Of a DNA stretch of 64,000 nt, positions 1 through 10,685 are shown in pieces. The DNA comes from Clostridium sp. CM027 (lineage in GTDB: Bacteria > Bacillota > Clostridia > Clostridiales > Clostridiaceae). Under the pieces are notes generated by a model that saw only the letters and a list, made by a program, of their open reading frames with translations, had not been told where the DNA came from and searched no databases. The position numbers and the translations under genes were made by a program. The stretch spans positions 2,691,501 to 2,755,500 of the forward strand of contig NZ_CP077725.1 in assembly GCF_024730565.1 (NCBI RefSeq). The letters run 5' to 3'. Within the stretch, counting starts at the first letter, position 1; the number at the start of each line of letters is the position of its first letter.

Positions 1-1993
1 CATTTCTTGTAACAAACAGCATTTCGCTATCTCCAGTAGTTATTGCAGCTCCAATTAGTTCATCATCTTCTCTTAAATTTATTGCATTTAAACCATTCTT
101 TCTTATAGCAGCATATTTATCAAGTGATGTTTTCTTAATTAAGCCATGTTTTGTTCCCATTACAAGATAATTATCCTCTAAGAATTCCTTAAGACATATA
201 ACTGCTTGAATCTTTTCATCGCTATCTAAAGGTATAATATTTATCAAGTTTGTTCCCTTAGCTGTTCTTCCACCTTCTGGAATCTCATATGCTTTTAATT
301 TAAATGATTTTCCTTTGTTTGTGAAGAATAAAATATTATTATGAGTGGTAGTTGTAAAAATATGTTCCACAAAATCATCTTCTTTTGTAGTAACACCTTG
401 TATCCCCCTACCCCCTCTTTTTTGAGCACTATAAGTATCAGCTGGAAGCCTCTTTATATACCCTGCATGAGTTAGCGTTATTACAATATCTTGCTCTTGA
501 ATTAAATCTTCCTCATCTATACTGTATGGGTTTTTTTCTATTGACGATCTTCTAGTATCACCATATTTATTTCTAACTTCTATAAGTTCGTCTTTAATTA
601 TGTTCAATAATACTATCTCATCTGCTAAGATTCCTTTTAAATAATTAACTGTCTTCATTATTTCGTTATACTCAGCTTCTATTTTATCTCTTTCAAGACC
701 TGTAAGTCTCCCAAGTCTCATTTCAACAATAGCAGTTGCTTGTTTTTCTGATAAATCAAAAGCATTAATTAAACTTTCTTTAGCTTCACTAATATTTTTA
801 GATGATCTTATTAAACGAATTACTTCATCAATATGGTCTAGCGCAATTTTCATACCTTCTAAAATATGAGCTCTAGCTAATGCTTTATCAAGATCAAATT
901 GAGTCCTTCTTCTTATTACATCTTTTTGATGGTCTAAATAATGAACTAAAACTTGTTTTAAATTTAAAGTTTGAGGCTCACCATTTACAAGTGCTATCAT
1001 TATAACCCCAAAAGTATCTTGCATCCTCGTATGTTTAAATAGCCTATTTAATACTATATTAGGGTTTGCATCTCTTTTTAGTTCTATAACAATTCTCATA
1101 CCTTCTCTATCTGATTCATCTCTTAAATCTGATATTCCATCTATCTTCTTATCTTTTACTAAATCTGCAATACCTTCTATAAGTTTTGCTTTATTAACTT
1201 GATAAGGTAATTCTGTTACTATTATCGTATTTCTGCCTTTGTTCTCTTCAATATCAGTTTTAGCCCTTACGAGGATTCTTCCTCTTCCTGTTTCATAGGC
1301 ACTTTTTATTCCTGCTCTTCCTAGGATAATTCCTCCCGTAGGAAAATCTGGACCTTTTATTTTTGTCATTAATTCACTTATAGCAACTTCTGGTTCATCA
1401 ATAACCATAAGTACTCCGTCTATAACTTCTATTAGGTTATGTGGAGGTATATTGGTTGCCATCCCTACAGCAATTCCTGTTGATCCATTAACTAAAAGAT
1501 TAGGAAATCTTGATGGTAGCACTGATGGTTCCTTTTCTTCTCCATCAAAATTAGGAATGAAATCTACTGTCTCTTTATTAATATCTCTAAGCATTTGCGT
1601 TGTAATTTTGCTCATTTTAGCTTCTGTATATCTCATTGCCGCCGCTGAATCACCGTCTACAGACCCAAAATTTCCATGCCCATCTACCAACGTACATCTT
1701 TGTGAAAAATCTTGAGCCATTCTAACTAATGCACCATACACTGCAGTATCCCCATGTGGGTGATATTTACCTAAAACATCCCCTACAATTCTGGCACATT
1801 TTCTGTATCCTTTCTCTGGTGTTAATCCTAATTCATGCATAGAGAATAATATTCTTCTATGGACAGGTTTAAGCCCATCTCGTACATCTGGAAGCGCACG
1901 GCTTACAATAACACTCATAGCGTAATCTATATAAGATTTTTTCATTTCACGTCTTATATCAATAGGTAAAATTTTTCCCTGATTATTAATCAT
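1..1993 (-). CDS. gyrA: DNA gyrase subunit A, 3' end beyond window
   Basis: The breakage-reunion subunit of DNA gyrase, which with GyrB introduces negative supercoils using ATP. About 664 codons are visible, beginning [20 protein letters not shown]; the C-terminal beta-pinwheel is cut by the window edge. The quinolone-resistance region reads [20 protein letters not shown] and the catalytic tyrosine is in [12 protein letters not shown]. The start is the ATG at 1993, preceded by AGAGGTGT. It is the last visible gene of the minus-strand dnaA-to-gyrA block, 134 bp downstream of gyrB. The residue aligned with E. coli Ser83 is Thr and that aligned with Asp87 is Gly. Confidence 0.98.
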   Translation of the reverse strand, partial: MINNQGKILPIDIRREMKKSYIDYAMSVIVSRALPDVRDGLKPVHRRILFSMHELGLTPEKGYRKCARIVGDVLGKYHPHGDTAVYGALVRMAQDFSQRCTLVDGHGNFGSVDGDSAAAMRYTEAKMSKITTQMLRDINKETVDFIPNFDGEEKEPSVLPSRFPNLLVNGSTGIAVGMATNIPPHNLIEVIDGVLMVIDEPEVAISELMTKIKGPDFPTGGIILGRAGIKSAYETGRGRILVRAKTDIEENKGRNTIIVTELPYQVNKAKLIEGIADLVKDKKIDGISDLRDESDREGMRIVIELKRDANPNIVLNRLFKHTRMQDTFGVIMIALVNGEPQTLNLKQVLVHYLDHQKDVIRRRTQFDLDKALARAHILEGMKIALDHIDEVIRLIRSSKNISEAKESLINAFDLSEKQATAIVEMRLGRLTGLERDKIEAEYNEIMKTVNYLKGILADEIVLLNIIKDELIEVRNKYGDTRRSSIEKNPYSIDEEDLIQEQDIVITLTHAGYIKRLPADTYSAQKRGGRGIQGVTTKEDDFVEHIFTTTTHNNILFFTNKGKSFKLKAYEIPEGGRTAKGTNLINIIPLDSDEKIQAVICLKEFLEDNYLVMGTKHGLIKKTSLDKYAAIRKNGLNAINLREDDELIGAAITTGDSEMLFVTRN

Positions 1994-2127
1994 GTTACAC
2001 CTCTTTAAACAAAATATTTTAATGCCACTCTAGAAAGCAATTTCATCATACTCCATGGGTGACGGTAATTACCTTAATGGATTAACCTTCGTAGTAGTAG
2101 ATTGATCTGCTTGAATGCATTATCAAG

Positions 2128-4047
<1,920 letters not shown>

Positions 4048-4052
4048 TTACT

Positions 4053-4316
4053 CTAAAGCGCATAATATACAGTTTCTGTTCTTTTGCATAAAGTTGAAGA
4101 TGATATTGGTGATATATATATTTTACTTTTTTTATCTACCTCTGCAATTACAAAAGATTTAGCAATATTTTTTGTTATCCGCTCTACAAAACCATCTTCT
4201 TCGGCCATTCTTAAAAATTGGATAGTGTCCGAGCTATACATAGTAGTTTCCATGTCAAATATACCTATAATGTCTTTTATAGGCACTACTACATTTTCCC
4301 CTAAATGTAAAAACAT
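4053..4316 (-). CDS. remB: RemB-like extracellular matrix regulator (DUF370)
   Basis: An 87-residue DUF370 protein, MFLHLGENVVVPIKDIIGIF at its N-terminus. The family comprises small DNA-binding regulators; in Bacillus subtilis RemB (YaaB) sits at the same position between recF and gyrB. A longer reading frame begins at 4340, but a strong AGGAGG lies downstream of that ATG and 7 nt before the ATG at 4316, so 4316 is the start. It lies 40 bp after recF and 20 bp before gyrB. Synteny makes the identification secure. The target promoters here are unknown. Confidence 0.9.
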   Translation of the reverse strand: MFLHLGENVVVPIKDIIGIFDMETTMYSSDTIQFLRMAEEDGFVERITKNIAKSFVIAEVDKKSKIYISPISSSTLCKRTETVYYAL

Positions 4317-4356
4317 ATAATATCCTCCTTGATAATACATTCTACTTTATTTGAAT

Positions 4357-5448
4357 CTATGTCATTACTTTTACTTCGCCTGACATAACTTCAAATATCT
4401 TACTTCCTGAGTTTAAATATTTTCTTATATCATTAATCCCGTTGCATGTAATTAATGTTTGAACTTCTTTTATAGATTTTAATATATATTCTTGCCTTTT
4501 TGTATCTAATTCAGACAAAACATCATCAAGTAATAATACTGGGTATTCTCCAGTTAGTTCTTTTATTATCGCTAGAGCTCCAAACTTAATTGTTAAAACT
4601 GAAGTTCTCTGTTGACCTTGGGATCCAAATATTCTAGCATTGATACCATTAAGGTCTATGGAAAAATCATCCCTATGTGGGCCTATTGATGTAGTTTTAG
4701 TTTCTATATCTCTTTTCCTATTTTTACATAAAAGCAAGTAAAAATTTTCTCGTATATTATCTAACTCCTTAATAGGCGTTAGATATTTAATATCTATTAC
4801 TTCACTTTTGGATGTTATATTGCTATGTATTGTTTTTGATATTTTGTTTAATTTCTCTATATAAGTTATTCTATCTTTTATTATAATTGCACCGAATTCA
4901 CTAAGTTGCTTATCATATACATCTATAATATCACTATTTGTATTCCATTTTTTTATAGTCAAGTTTCTCTCATTCAAAACTTTTTTATATTGCGATAAAC
5001 TATAGTAGTAACGACGGCTTAACTTACAAAGCTCTATATCTAAGAATTTTCTCCTGTATGATGCAGATTCTTTAACAATATTTAAATCTTCGGGTGAAAA
5101 CATAATCACATTGAAACTTCCTACTAACTCGGAGAGTTTTTGAACTTTTATAGAATTTATATTAACTCCTTTTCTACCTTCTTTAAAAATCTTTATTTCT
5201 ATTTTTTTATCTAATCTAGTTTTACACACATAAAGCTTTATATATGCTTCTGTGCCGTTCCAATTTATCAATTCCTTATCCCTATTGGTTCTGTGAGACT
5301 TAGCTAAACTACAATAATAAATAGCTTCCAAAATATTTGTTTTTCCTTGTGCATTATCCCCTACAAATACGTTAGTACCTTTATTTAATTCTATAAATAA
5401 TTTATTATAATTCCTGAAATTTTCAAGTTGTAAATATTTTATATGCAT
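4357..5448 (-). CDS. recF: RecF, DNA replication and repair ATPase
   Basis: An SMC-like ATPase that helps load RecA on gapped DNA. It has 363 residues. Walker A is GDNAQGKTN near residue 31, the ABC-type signature region is FGSQGQQRTS near residue 277 and Walker B is VLLLDDVLSELD near residue 305. The start MHIKYLQLENFRNYN is typical of the family. It lies in the dnaA-dnaN-yaaA-recF-remB-gyrB order on the minus strand, 141 bp after yaaA. A hairpin at 5546-5579 separates it from yaaA. Confidence 0.97.
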   Translation of the reverse strand: MHIKYLQLENFRNYNKLFIELNKGTNVFVGDNAQGKTNILEAIYYCSLAKSHRTNRDKELINWNGTEAYIKLYVCKTRLDKKIEIKIFKEGRKGVNINSIKVQKLSELVGSFNVIMFSPEDLNIVKESASYRRKFLDIELCKLSRRYYYSLSQYKKVLNERNLTIKKWNTNSDIIDVYDKQLSEFGAIIIKDRITYIEKLNKISKTIHSNITSKSEVIDIKYLTPIKELDNIRENFYLLLCKNRKRDIETKTTSIGPHRDDFSIDLNGINARIFGSQGQQRTSVLTIKFGALAIIKELTGEYPVLLLDDVLSELDTKRQEYILKSIKEVQTLITCNGINDIRKYLNSGSKIFEVMSGEVKVMT

Positions 5449-5545
5449 ACAATCACCTATTATGATTATAACATATATATATAAGTTTATTATTTTATAT
5501 ATATAAATAACTTCTTATAAATTTTATTATTATAGACATAAATTG

Positions 5546-5579
5546 TGCACCGGAGATTATTTTAAAATTTTCCGGTGCA
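5546..5579 (-). terminator. Hairpin between yaaA and recF
   Basis: TGCACCGGA (5546-5554) pairs with TCCGGTGCA (5571-5579) around a 16-nt AT-rich loop. On the minus strand it follows the yaaA stop codon by about 10 bp. The run after the stem is only ACAATTT, so it may be a weak terminator or attenuator ahead of recF rather than a full stop. Confidence 0.55.
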
Positions 5580-5589
5580 TTCATATAAT

Positions 5590-5796
5590 TTAAATTATTT
5601 TATAAGTTTCGCTGTTAAACTCAATTATATCGCCTTTAGATAATTTCTTACCTCTTTGAGTTTCTATTTCTCCATTGACTTTAATATCCTCATTTTTGAT
5701 ATAAAATTTTGCTTCTGAACCTAAACAAGCTATCCCAGCCCATTTTAGAAAAGAATCTAATTTTATTATATCTGTTTCTATTTTTATTTCATTCAT
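5590..5796 (-). CDS. yaaA: S4 domain RNA-binding protein YaaA
   Basis: A 68-residue protein made of a single S4 RNA-binding domain: LDSFLKWAGIACLGSEAKF, then VNGEIETQRGKKLSKGD, the typical S4 turn-and-strand pattern. Members encoded between dnaN and recF are conserved in Firmicutes, and YaaA has been associated with ribosome assembly; the role here is inferred from synteny. The start ATG at 5796 has AGAAGG upstream. It is 44 bp after dnaN and may share its transcript. Confidence 0.9.
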   Translation of the reverse strand: MNEIKIETDIIKLDSFLKWAGIACLGSEAKFYIKNEDIKVNGEIETQRGKKLSKGDIIEFNSETYKII

Positions 5797-5840
5797 TTCA
5801 AAACCTTCTTTTCCAAATATTATTAAAAATATATTTTAAA

Positions 5841-6947
5841 TTAATTATTAGCTCTTATTCTTACCGGCAATACCATATACGTACAATTATTTTTTTCTTT
5901 GTTTTTTACAACACAAGGATTAACTCCACTAGAAAACTCCATAATTATCTCTTCTTCTTCCATTATTTTTAGAAGTTCTATTAGGTATTTTGAGTTAAAT
6001 GCAATTTGAAGAGACTCACCTTGCAAAATTATATTTATTTCTTCTCTGGCCTTTCCCAATTGAGAATTAGAAGTGATTATCATGTTATCTTCTTCTATGT
6101 TGAATTTAACTAAATTGGTATTTCCCTCTTTTGCCATAAGAGAAGCCCGTTCTATACAGCTTAATAATTCATGTCTTTTAGCTGTAATTTTTAGATTATA
6201 TTCCTCAGGTATTATTGAGCTATATTTTATGAATTCACCTTCGAGTAACCTTGATATAACCTTCGTTTTTCCAATATTAAATAAAATATGATTTGGTGTG
6301 AATGTTATATTAACGTTCTCATCTGTTTCTTCTAGTATTTTTGATACTTCACTTAATGTCTTACCTGGAATTACAGCATTTATATTAAAATCGTTATCTA
6401 CTGGTTCACTTCTAAATGCAACCCTATAACCATCTAAAGCTACAAGATTAAGGTTTTTATCTTTTATTTCAAATAAGACTCCTGTAAGAATTGGTCTAGT
6501 CTCATCTTGCGCAACTGCAAAAATAGTACCTTTCATCATGTTTTTTAATACTTTCTGAGAAATTGAAAAGATCATGTTCTCTATTATATTTGGTAAATTG
6601 GGATAATCATCACTATTCATATGTATTATAGTTGCATATGATTTTTGGCAAACGATTTTAATAGAGTTATTTTCATCTGTTGCTATCTCTATTGCACTAT
6701 TGGGTAATTTTCTTATGATTTCACCGAAAAGCTTAGAATCTAAAACTACACTTCCATCTTCCATAACCTCTGCATTAATTTTGGCCTCAATGCTTAAATC
6801 AACATCAGATCCTATAAGAGTTACTTCTCCGTTCTTAGCAGTTATTAATATACCTTGTAATACGGGTAAAGTTGATTTTCCTGTAATAGCTTTTTGAACG
6901 TTTGAAATTGCTTCTTGTAATATACTTTTTTCACATATAAATTTCAT
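5841..6947 (-). CDS. dnaN: DNA polymerase III sliding clamp (beta)
   Basis: The homodimeric ring that tethers DNA polymerase to the template. It has 368 residues and begins MKFICEKSILQEAISNVQKA. Its three clamp folds include the diagnostic segments VAQDETRPILTGVLFE and LDGYRVAFRS, and the end is YMVLPVRI. A canonical AAGGAGG lies 11-17 nt before the ATG at 6947, and a DnaA box (6963-6971) overlaps the edge of that ribosome-binding site, so DnaA binding at oriC could affect dnaN expression. It is divided from dnaA by the 271-bp unwinding region. Confidence 0.97.
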   Translation of the reverse strand: MKFICEKSILQEAISNVQKAITGKSTLPVLQGILITAKNGEVTLIGSDVDLSIEAKINAEVMEDGSVVLDSKLFGEIIRKLPNSAIEIATDENNSIKIVCQKSYATIIHMNSDDYPNLPNIIENMIFSISQKVLKNMMKGTIFAVAQDETRPILTGVLFEIKDKNLNLVALDGYRVAFRSEPVDNDFNINAVIPGKTLSEVSKILEETDENVNITFTPNHILFNIGKTKVISRLLEGEFIKYSSIIPEEYNLKITAKRHELLSCIERASLMAKEGNTNLVKFNIEEDNMIITSNSQLGKAREEINIILQGESLQIAFNSKYLIELLKIMEEEEIIMEFSSGVNPCVVKNKEKNNCTYMVLPVRIRANN

Positions 6948-6962
6948 ATAATAAAGACCTCC

Positions 6963-7145
6963 TTATCCACATGGGAAATTTATTAAAGATAGGTAAGATA
7001 ATAATAAATTATTAGTAGTAATAGTAGTAGGGGCTGTTGATATGTTAAGAACCTATCTTAGACTATAAGCTGCAACAATGCTAGGTAGAAATGATTGTGG
7101 ATAAGTATGCAAAAAAAAATCACAGTTATCCACAATATCAACAGC
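6963..7145. other. oriC part 2: DnaA boxes and unwinding region between dnaA and dnaN
   Basis: Three perfect DnaA boxes are visible: TTATCCACA at 6963-6971 and 7126-7134, and TGTGGATAA at 7096-7104. An AT-rich segment (6990-7012), a DnaA-trio array (7013-7030) and a GGGGC stretch follow in order. An 11-bp inverted repeat, GCTGTTGATAT at 7033-7043 and ATATCAACAGC at 7135-7145, frames the box region and contains degenerate DnaA boxes. In B. subtilis the duplex unwinds in the same dnaA-dnaN spacer. Confidence 0.9.
7013..7030 (+). promoter_or_regulatory. DnaA-trio array of the origin unwinding element
   Basis: Six consecutive triplets TAG TAG TAA TAG TAG TAG run directly into GGGGC and then a degenerate box TGTTGATAT (7035-7043). 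This is the order described for the B. subtilis basal unwinding system: DnaA box, GC-rich spacer, trios, then AT-rich DNA. DnaA is known to load on one strand through such trios. The strand is the one opposite to dnaA coding, as in B. subtilis. Confidence 0.85.
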
Positions 7146-7218
7146 TACGTTTTATGTATTATTTTATACACAGGATTATATATATATAGTATCAACACCT
7201 GTTAATATCGGGATTATA

Positions 7219-8571
7219 CTATTTTTGACTTATTTTTTTAGTTAGTTCTGCTATGTTATCTTGTAAATTTTCATCTTCTTTAAGACCATTAGATATTTTC
7301 TCACATGCGTGGATTACAGTTGTATGATCCCTACCTCCAAATTCTTCACCTATTTTAGGGAGAGACATATCAGTAAGCTTTCTGCACAAATACATTGCGA
7401 TTTGTCTAGGAAATGTTATGTTCCTAGTTCGCCTCGAAGATTTAAAATCCTCAATTTTTAAATTGAAATAGCTAGAAACTATATCTTGTATTAGCTCAAT
7501 AGTTACTTGTTTTGAATTTCTACTAGAAATAATATCTTTAAGTGCTTCTGATGCCAAATCTATACCAATTTCTTTATTAGTTAGTGAAGAAAAAGCTACA
7601 ATTCGAATAAGAGCGCCTTCTAGCTCTCTTATGTTAGATTTTATTTTAGTAGCAATATACACCAATACTTCGTTTGGAATATTTAAATTCTCTATATCTG
7701 CTTTTTTCTTCAAAATAGCTATTCTAGTTTCAAAATCCGGTGGTTGTATATCAGCTATAAGACCCCATTCAAATCTAGACCTCAATCTATCCTCTAGAGT
7801 AGGTATTTCTTTAGGTGGTCTATCACTAGATAAAATAATTTGCTTATTTGCTTCATGAAGATCATTAAATGTATGGAAGAACTCTTCTTGCGTACGTTCT
7901 TTACCTGCAATAAATTGAATATCATCAATTAGAAGTACGTCCACATTTCTGTACTTGTTTCTAAATTCTACGTTTTTGTCGTCTTTAATAGAATTGATAA
8001 GTTCGTTTGTAAACTTTTCAGAAGAAACGTAAACAACCTTAGACTTTGGGTTGTTTGCTAATATATAATGACCAATAGCATGCATTAAATGCGTTTTTCC
8101 AAGACCAACCCCTCCATAAATAAATAGTGGATTATAAGCTTTCGCAGGGGATTCAGCTACAGCAAGTGATGCAGCGTGAGCAAATCGATTACTATTGCCA
8201 ATTACATAAGAATCAAAGGTATATTTTGGGTTTAGTGTTGCAGACATTTCATCATTAAATATTATATTATTCCTATTAGCTTCTCGTTTCGCTTTAGGTG
8301 TTTCAATTTCGGCTACGTCCTCAGATAATATAAAGAATTCTATTTTATATGTTTTAGAAGTAATCAATTTAACAGCATTCATTATTAAATCCTTATATCT
8401 ATTTTCAAGAATGTCTTTGGTAAAATTATTAGGAACACCTAATTTAAAAGTATTATTATCTAAGGCCATAGGTTCTATACTTTTAATCCAAGTATTAAAA
8501 CTCACCTCTGTAAGTTCACCTTTTATTATACTTAAAGTTTTTTCCCAGATATCTTTAATTTGGGTGCTCAT
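7219..8571 (-). CDS. dnaA: Chromosomal replication initiator DnaA
   Basis: The AAA+ initiator that binds DnaA boxes and melts oriC, 450 residues. Domain I (about 1-85) begins [20 protein letters not shown]. Domain II is a short linker. Domain III has Walker [14 protein letters not shown] and Walker [15 protein letters not shown]. Domain IV carries the DNA-binding signature [15 protein letters not shown]. The start ATG at 8571 has GGAGGGTAGGAA upstream. It is flanked on both sides by DnaA-box clusters, consistent with autoregulation. Confidence 0.98.
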   Translation of the reverse strand: MSTQIKDIWEKTLSIIKGELTEVSFNTWIKSIEPMALDNNTFKLGVPNNFTKDILENRYKDLIMNAVKLITSKTYKIEFFILSEDVAEIETPKAKREANRNNIIFNDEMSATLNPKYTFDSYVIGNSNRFAHAASLAVAESPAKAYNPLFIYGGVGLGKTHLMHAIGHYILANNPKSKVVYVSSEKFTNELINSIKDDKNVEFRNKYRNVDVLLIDDIQFIAGKERTQEEFFHTFNDLHEANKQIILSSDRPPKEIPTLEDRLRSRFEWGLIADIQPPDFETRIAILKKKADIENLNIPNEVLVYIATKIKSNIRELEGALIRIVAFSSLTNKEIGIDLASEALKDIISSRNSKQVTIELIQDIVSSYFNLKIEDFKSSRRTRNITFPRQIAMYLCRKLTDMSLPKIGEEFGGRDHTTVIHACEKISNGLKEDENLQDNIAELTKKISQK

Positions 8572-8862
8572 TTCCTACCCTCCAGTTCAAATAAAAAAAT
8601 TTTATGTAAAAACAAACAATATATAAACAACATTATAAACAAAGTTATAAGCAATAAATTAATACATTGTAGGTTGTTGATAAATAGCATTAAAAATATA
8701 CACATGTTAATAACTATGCTTATATTTTTAACAGGACTTAAATTGTTAACAATACAAAAAAAAACTATTAACATATTAAATTAAGAAATAAATCTGCTTA
8801 TATAGCTAAAAATAGATAAGCAAAAGAAGTTTAATACAATATTGTAGTAGTTATTAACAGTT

Positions 8863-8963
8863 TTGTCCACAAGTTGTGAATAACTTTATCAATAAACAGG
8901 TTATTCACAGTTCTTTCTTATATAATATCAAAAAATAACAAGGTGTTCAAGAAGTTATCCACA
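8863..8963. other. oriC part 1: DnaA-box cluster upstream of dnaA
   Basis: The 550-bp spacer between dnaA and rpmH holds four DnaA-box matches: TTGTCCACA (8863-8871), TGTGAATAA (8875-8883), TTATTCACA (8901-8909) and the perfect TTATCCACA (8955-8963). A weaker TGTTGATAA is at 8675-8683. The rest (8572-8860) is extremely AT-rich with many short TTAACA-type palindromes. Together with the dnaA-dnaN cluster this makes a bipartite origin of the Bacillus/Clostridium type. The dnaA promoter must also lie here, but I cannot choose one with confidence. Confidence 0.9.
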
Positions 8964-9015
8964 AAAAAACATATAAATATAAAAAATATTAACAATAGTA
9001 ATAAAAATGCTTATC

Positions 9016-9044
9016 TTGACATTAAGATGATGTGACTATATAAT
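9016..9044 (+). promoter_or_regulatory. Sigma-A promoter of rpmH
   Basis: A consensus TTGACA at 9016-9021 and a consensus TATAAT at 9039-9044 are separated by exactly 17 bp. They lie 78 bp upstream of the rpmH start codon. This is the best vegetative promoter in the window and probably drives the rpmH-rnpA-yidD-yidC block. Confidence 0.9.
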
Positions 9045-9121
9045 CTAATAGTAAAACTGTAAAAATGCGATTGTAAGATGATTGCTATAATGTATGGTTT
9101 AAAGAAGGAGGTGTAGTAGAT

Positions 9122-9256
9122 ATGTTCATGACTTACCAACCTAAGAAAAGACAAAGAAAAAAAGAACACGGATTTAGAAAGAGAATGAAAACCGCTTCTG
9201 GCAGAAACATTCTTCAAAAAAGAAGACAAAAAGGTAGAAAAAAATTGACAGCATAA
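9122..9256 (+). CDS. rpmH: 50S ribosomal protein L34
   Basis: A 44-residue, highly basic ribosomal protein: it starts [20 protein letters not shown] and ends QKGRKKLTA, the standard L34 sequence. An AGGAGG lies just upstream of the ATG at 9122. It is the first gene to the right of oriC and is followed immediately by a hairpin that includes its stop codon region, then rnpA. Confidence 0.98.
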   Translation: MFMTYQPKKRQRKKEHGFRKRMKTASGRNILQKRRQKGRKKLTA

Positions 9257-9278
9257 AGGCCGCTAATGTGGCCTTTTT
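9255..9278 (+). terminator. Intrinsic hairpin after rpmH
   Basis: AAAGGCC (9255-9261) pairs with GGCCTTT (9270-9276) and is followed by TT. It starts inside the rpmH stop codon and precedes rnpA by about 30 bp. It probably attenuates rather than ends transcription, matching the much greater need for L34 than for RnpA. Confidence 0.75.
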
Positions 9279-9308
9279 CTGCAATTTGCGGAAAAGAGGG
9301 CGGCTAAT

Positions 9309-9680
9309 ATTAATATTAATGTTAAGAAATATAGAATTAGAAAGAATACTGAATTTAGAACAGTATATAGAAGAGGAAAATCTTTTTCTAACCAATTATT
9401 AGTATTATATATTTATAGAAATGGTAAAGATATTAATAGATGTGGAATATCCGTTAGTAAAAAGGTAGGAAACAGTGTAATTCGCGGTAGAGTTAAAAGA
9501 TTAATAAGCGAAAACTATAGGCTTAATAATGTAGGATTAAAAACAGGATATGATTTAGTGTTTATTGCAAGGAACCCTTCTAACTCTAAAAATTATAAAG
9601 AAATAGAGAGTGCTTTGACTAAACTACTTAAGAAAGCTGGTTTAATTAATAATGAAAAAAATACTTATACTGGGAATTAA
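9309..9680 (+). CDS. rnpA: Ribonuclease P protein component, non-standard start
   Basis: The protein cofactor of RNase P, which matures tRNA 5' ends. The frame reads [40 protein letters not shown] (the RNR-type RNA-binding motif) and [13 protein letters not shown], about 123 residues. The frame has no ATG, GTG or TTG between the upstream stop (9264) and the conserved core. ATT at 9309 lies 8 nt after the purine-rich GAAAAGAGGG and is the likeliest start; ATT at 9315 or CTG at 9279 are alternatives. It overlaps yidD by 29 bp, and translation is probably coupled. A single-base sequencing error cannot be excluded but the rest of the frame is intact. Confidence 0.9.
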   Translation: MNINVKKYRIRKNTEFRTVYRRGKSFSNQLLVLYIYRNGKDINRCGISVSKKVGNSVIRGRVKRLISENYRLNNVGLKTGYDLVFIARNPSNSKNYKEIESALTKLLKKAGLINNEKNTYTGN

Positions 9681-9861
9681 ATGTTATAGAAAATATATAT
9701 CACCGTTTAAGAGGCCTTGTTGTATATTTTACCCTACATGTTCTCAGTATACTTTAGAAGCTATTGAAAAACACGGAGCAATAAAAGGATCTATTATGGG
9801 AATAAAGAGAATACTTAGATGTCATCCTTATAATAAGGGCGGCTTTGATCCAGTTAAATAA
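9652..9861 (+). CDS. yidD: Membrane protein insertion efficiency factor YidD
   Basis: A 69-residue protein of the YidD (DUF37) family, which aids YidC-dependent membrane insertion. It has the family core [20 protein letters not shown] and the ending [13 protein letters not shown], with conserved cysteines and an N-terminal amphipathic helix. The start overlaps the end of rnpA and yidC follows after 20 bp, the conserved rpmH-rnpA-yidD-yidC order. Confidence 0.96.
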   Translation: MKKILILGIKCYRKYISPFKRPCCIFYPTCSQYTLEAIEKHGAIKGSIMGIKRILRCHPYNKGGFDPVK

Positions 9862-9881
9862 CCACTTGGGAGGTTTTGTAT

Positions 9882-10544
9882 TTGAAATTACAGTTTTTAA
9901 GTGATCCACTTTCAAAGTTCTTTTTCTTGATACATAATGGAGTGAATACGCTTATACCAAATAATGATATATCATTTGGATTAACAATAATTATATTTAC
10001 AGTTATAATAAGAGTAATATTATTGCCATTAAGTATTAAACAAACTAAATCAACTGCTAAAATGGGTGCAATTCAGCCAGAAATGAAGAAAGTTCAAGAA
10101 AAATATAAAAAAGATCCACAAAAATCTCAGCAAGAAGTAATGAAGCTATATAAAGAAAATGGAGTAAATCCAATGGGTGGATGTTTACCAATGCTTGTTC
10201 AAATGCCTATTTTATTTGCTTTGTTTTATGTGTTTAACAACTTAGATATGCAGGGTGCTGGGTTCTTATGGATGAATGATTTAACAAAACCTGACCCTCT
10301 ATATATATTACCAATATTGTCTACCGTTACAACATACTTTTCATCAAAACTTATGCAACCACCAGGAGACGCTGCTAAATCTAAACAGACTTCAACAATG
10401 AATACAGCAATGGCTATTTTTATGGGATTTATGAGTCTTAAATTTAAAGGTGCATTAGTATTATATTGGGTAATAAATAACTTATTACAAGTTGTTCAAA
10501 CTTTAGTTATAAATAAAATGGAACTTCCAAAAAAAGAAAGTTAA
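9882..10544 (+). CDS. yidC: Membrane protein insertase YidC/OxaI (SpoIIIJ-type)
   Basis: An insertase for inner-membrane proteins. It has 220 residues, the short Gram-positive form. Segments include TIIIFTVIIRVILLPLSIKQ, whose arginine lies in the conserved hydrophilic groove, and PMGGCLPMLVQMPILFALFY, with further membrane helices to the end. It has no cysteine lipobox. Two TTG codons could start it (9876 and 9882). GGGAGG at 9868-9873 is only 2 nt from the first but 8 nt from the second, so TTG at 9882 (MKLQFLSDPLS) is chosen. The TAA stop lies in the left end of a dispersed repeat. Confidence 0.95.
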   Translation: MKLQFLSDPLSKFFFLIHNGVNTLIPNNDISFGLTIIIFTVIIRVILLPLSIKQTKSTAKMGAIQPEMKKVQEKYKKDPQKSQQEVMKLYKENGVNPMGGCLPMLVQMPILFALFYVFNNLDMQGAGFLWMNDLTKPDPLYILPILSTVTTYFSSKLMQPPGDAAKSKQTSTMNTAMAIFMGFMSLKFKGALVLYWVINNLLQVVQTLVINKMELPKKES

Positions 10545-10640
10545 CGACTTTTAAAATGATAGCCTCCCAATTTTATAGGTGGGAGTCTAAATTTCCTTCT
10601 GAAGTCGTTAATGTTACAGCATCGAAGATGATGATTTAAC
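10541..10640 (+). repeat. PATE-like palindromic repeat, copy 1
   Basis: It begins at TTAAC (10541-10545) and ends at GATGATTTAAC (10630-10640). An internal hairpin, CTCCCA...TGGGAG, lies near the left end, and the right half carries the conserved TTCTGAAGTCGTTAATG. At about 100 bp it is one of the shorter copies. It is inserted between yidC and jag and overlaps the yidC stop codon. It resembles the ends of IS200/IS605-type elements without any transposase. Confidence 0.8.
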
Positions 10641-10685
10641 ACAAGTGCCTAATTTTGATATTTAGAAAGGCGGGTGAAGTGTGGT

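Noticed and set aside
1452-1715. Plus-strand frame of 87 codons opposite gyrA
   Set aside because: It lies entirely antisense to the conserved gyrase A coding sequence and shows no family similarity.
9011-9395. Two minus-strand frames of about 72 codons across rpmH and rnpA
   Set aside because: They are antisense to genuine rpmH and rnpA and have low-complexity Phe/Ser-rich translations.
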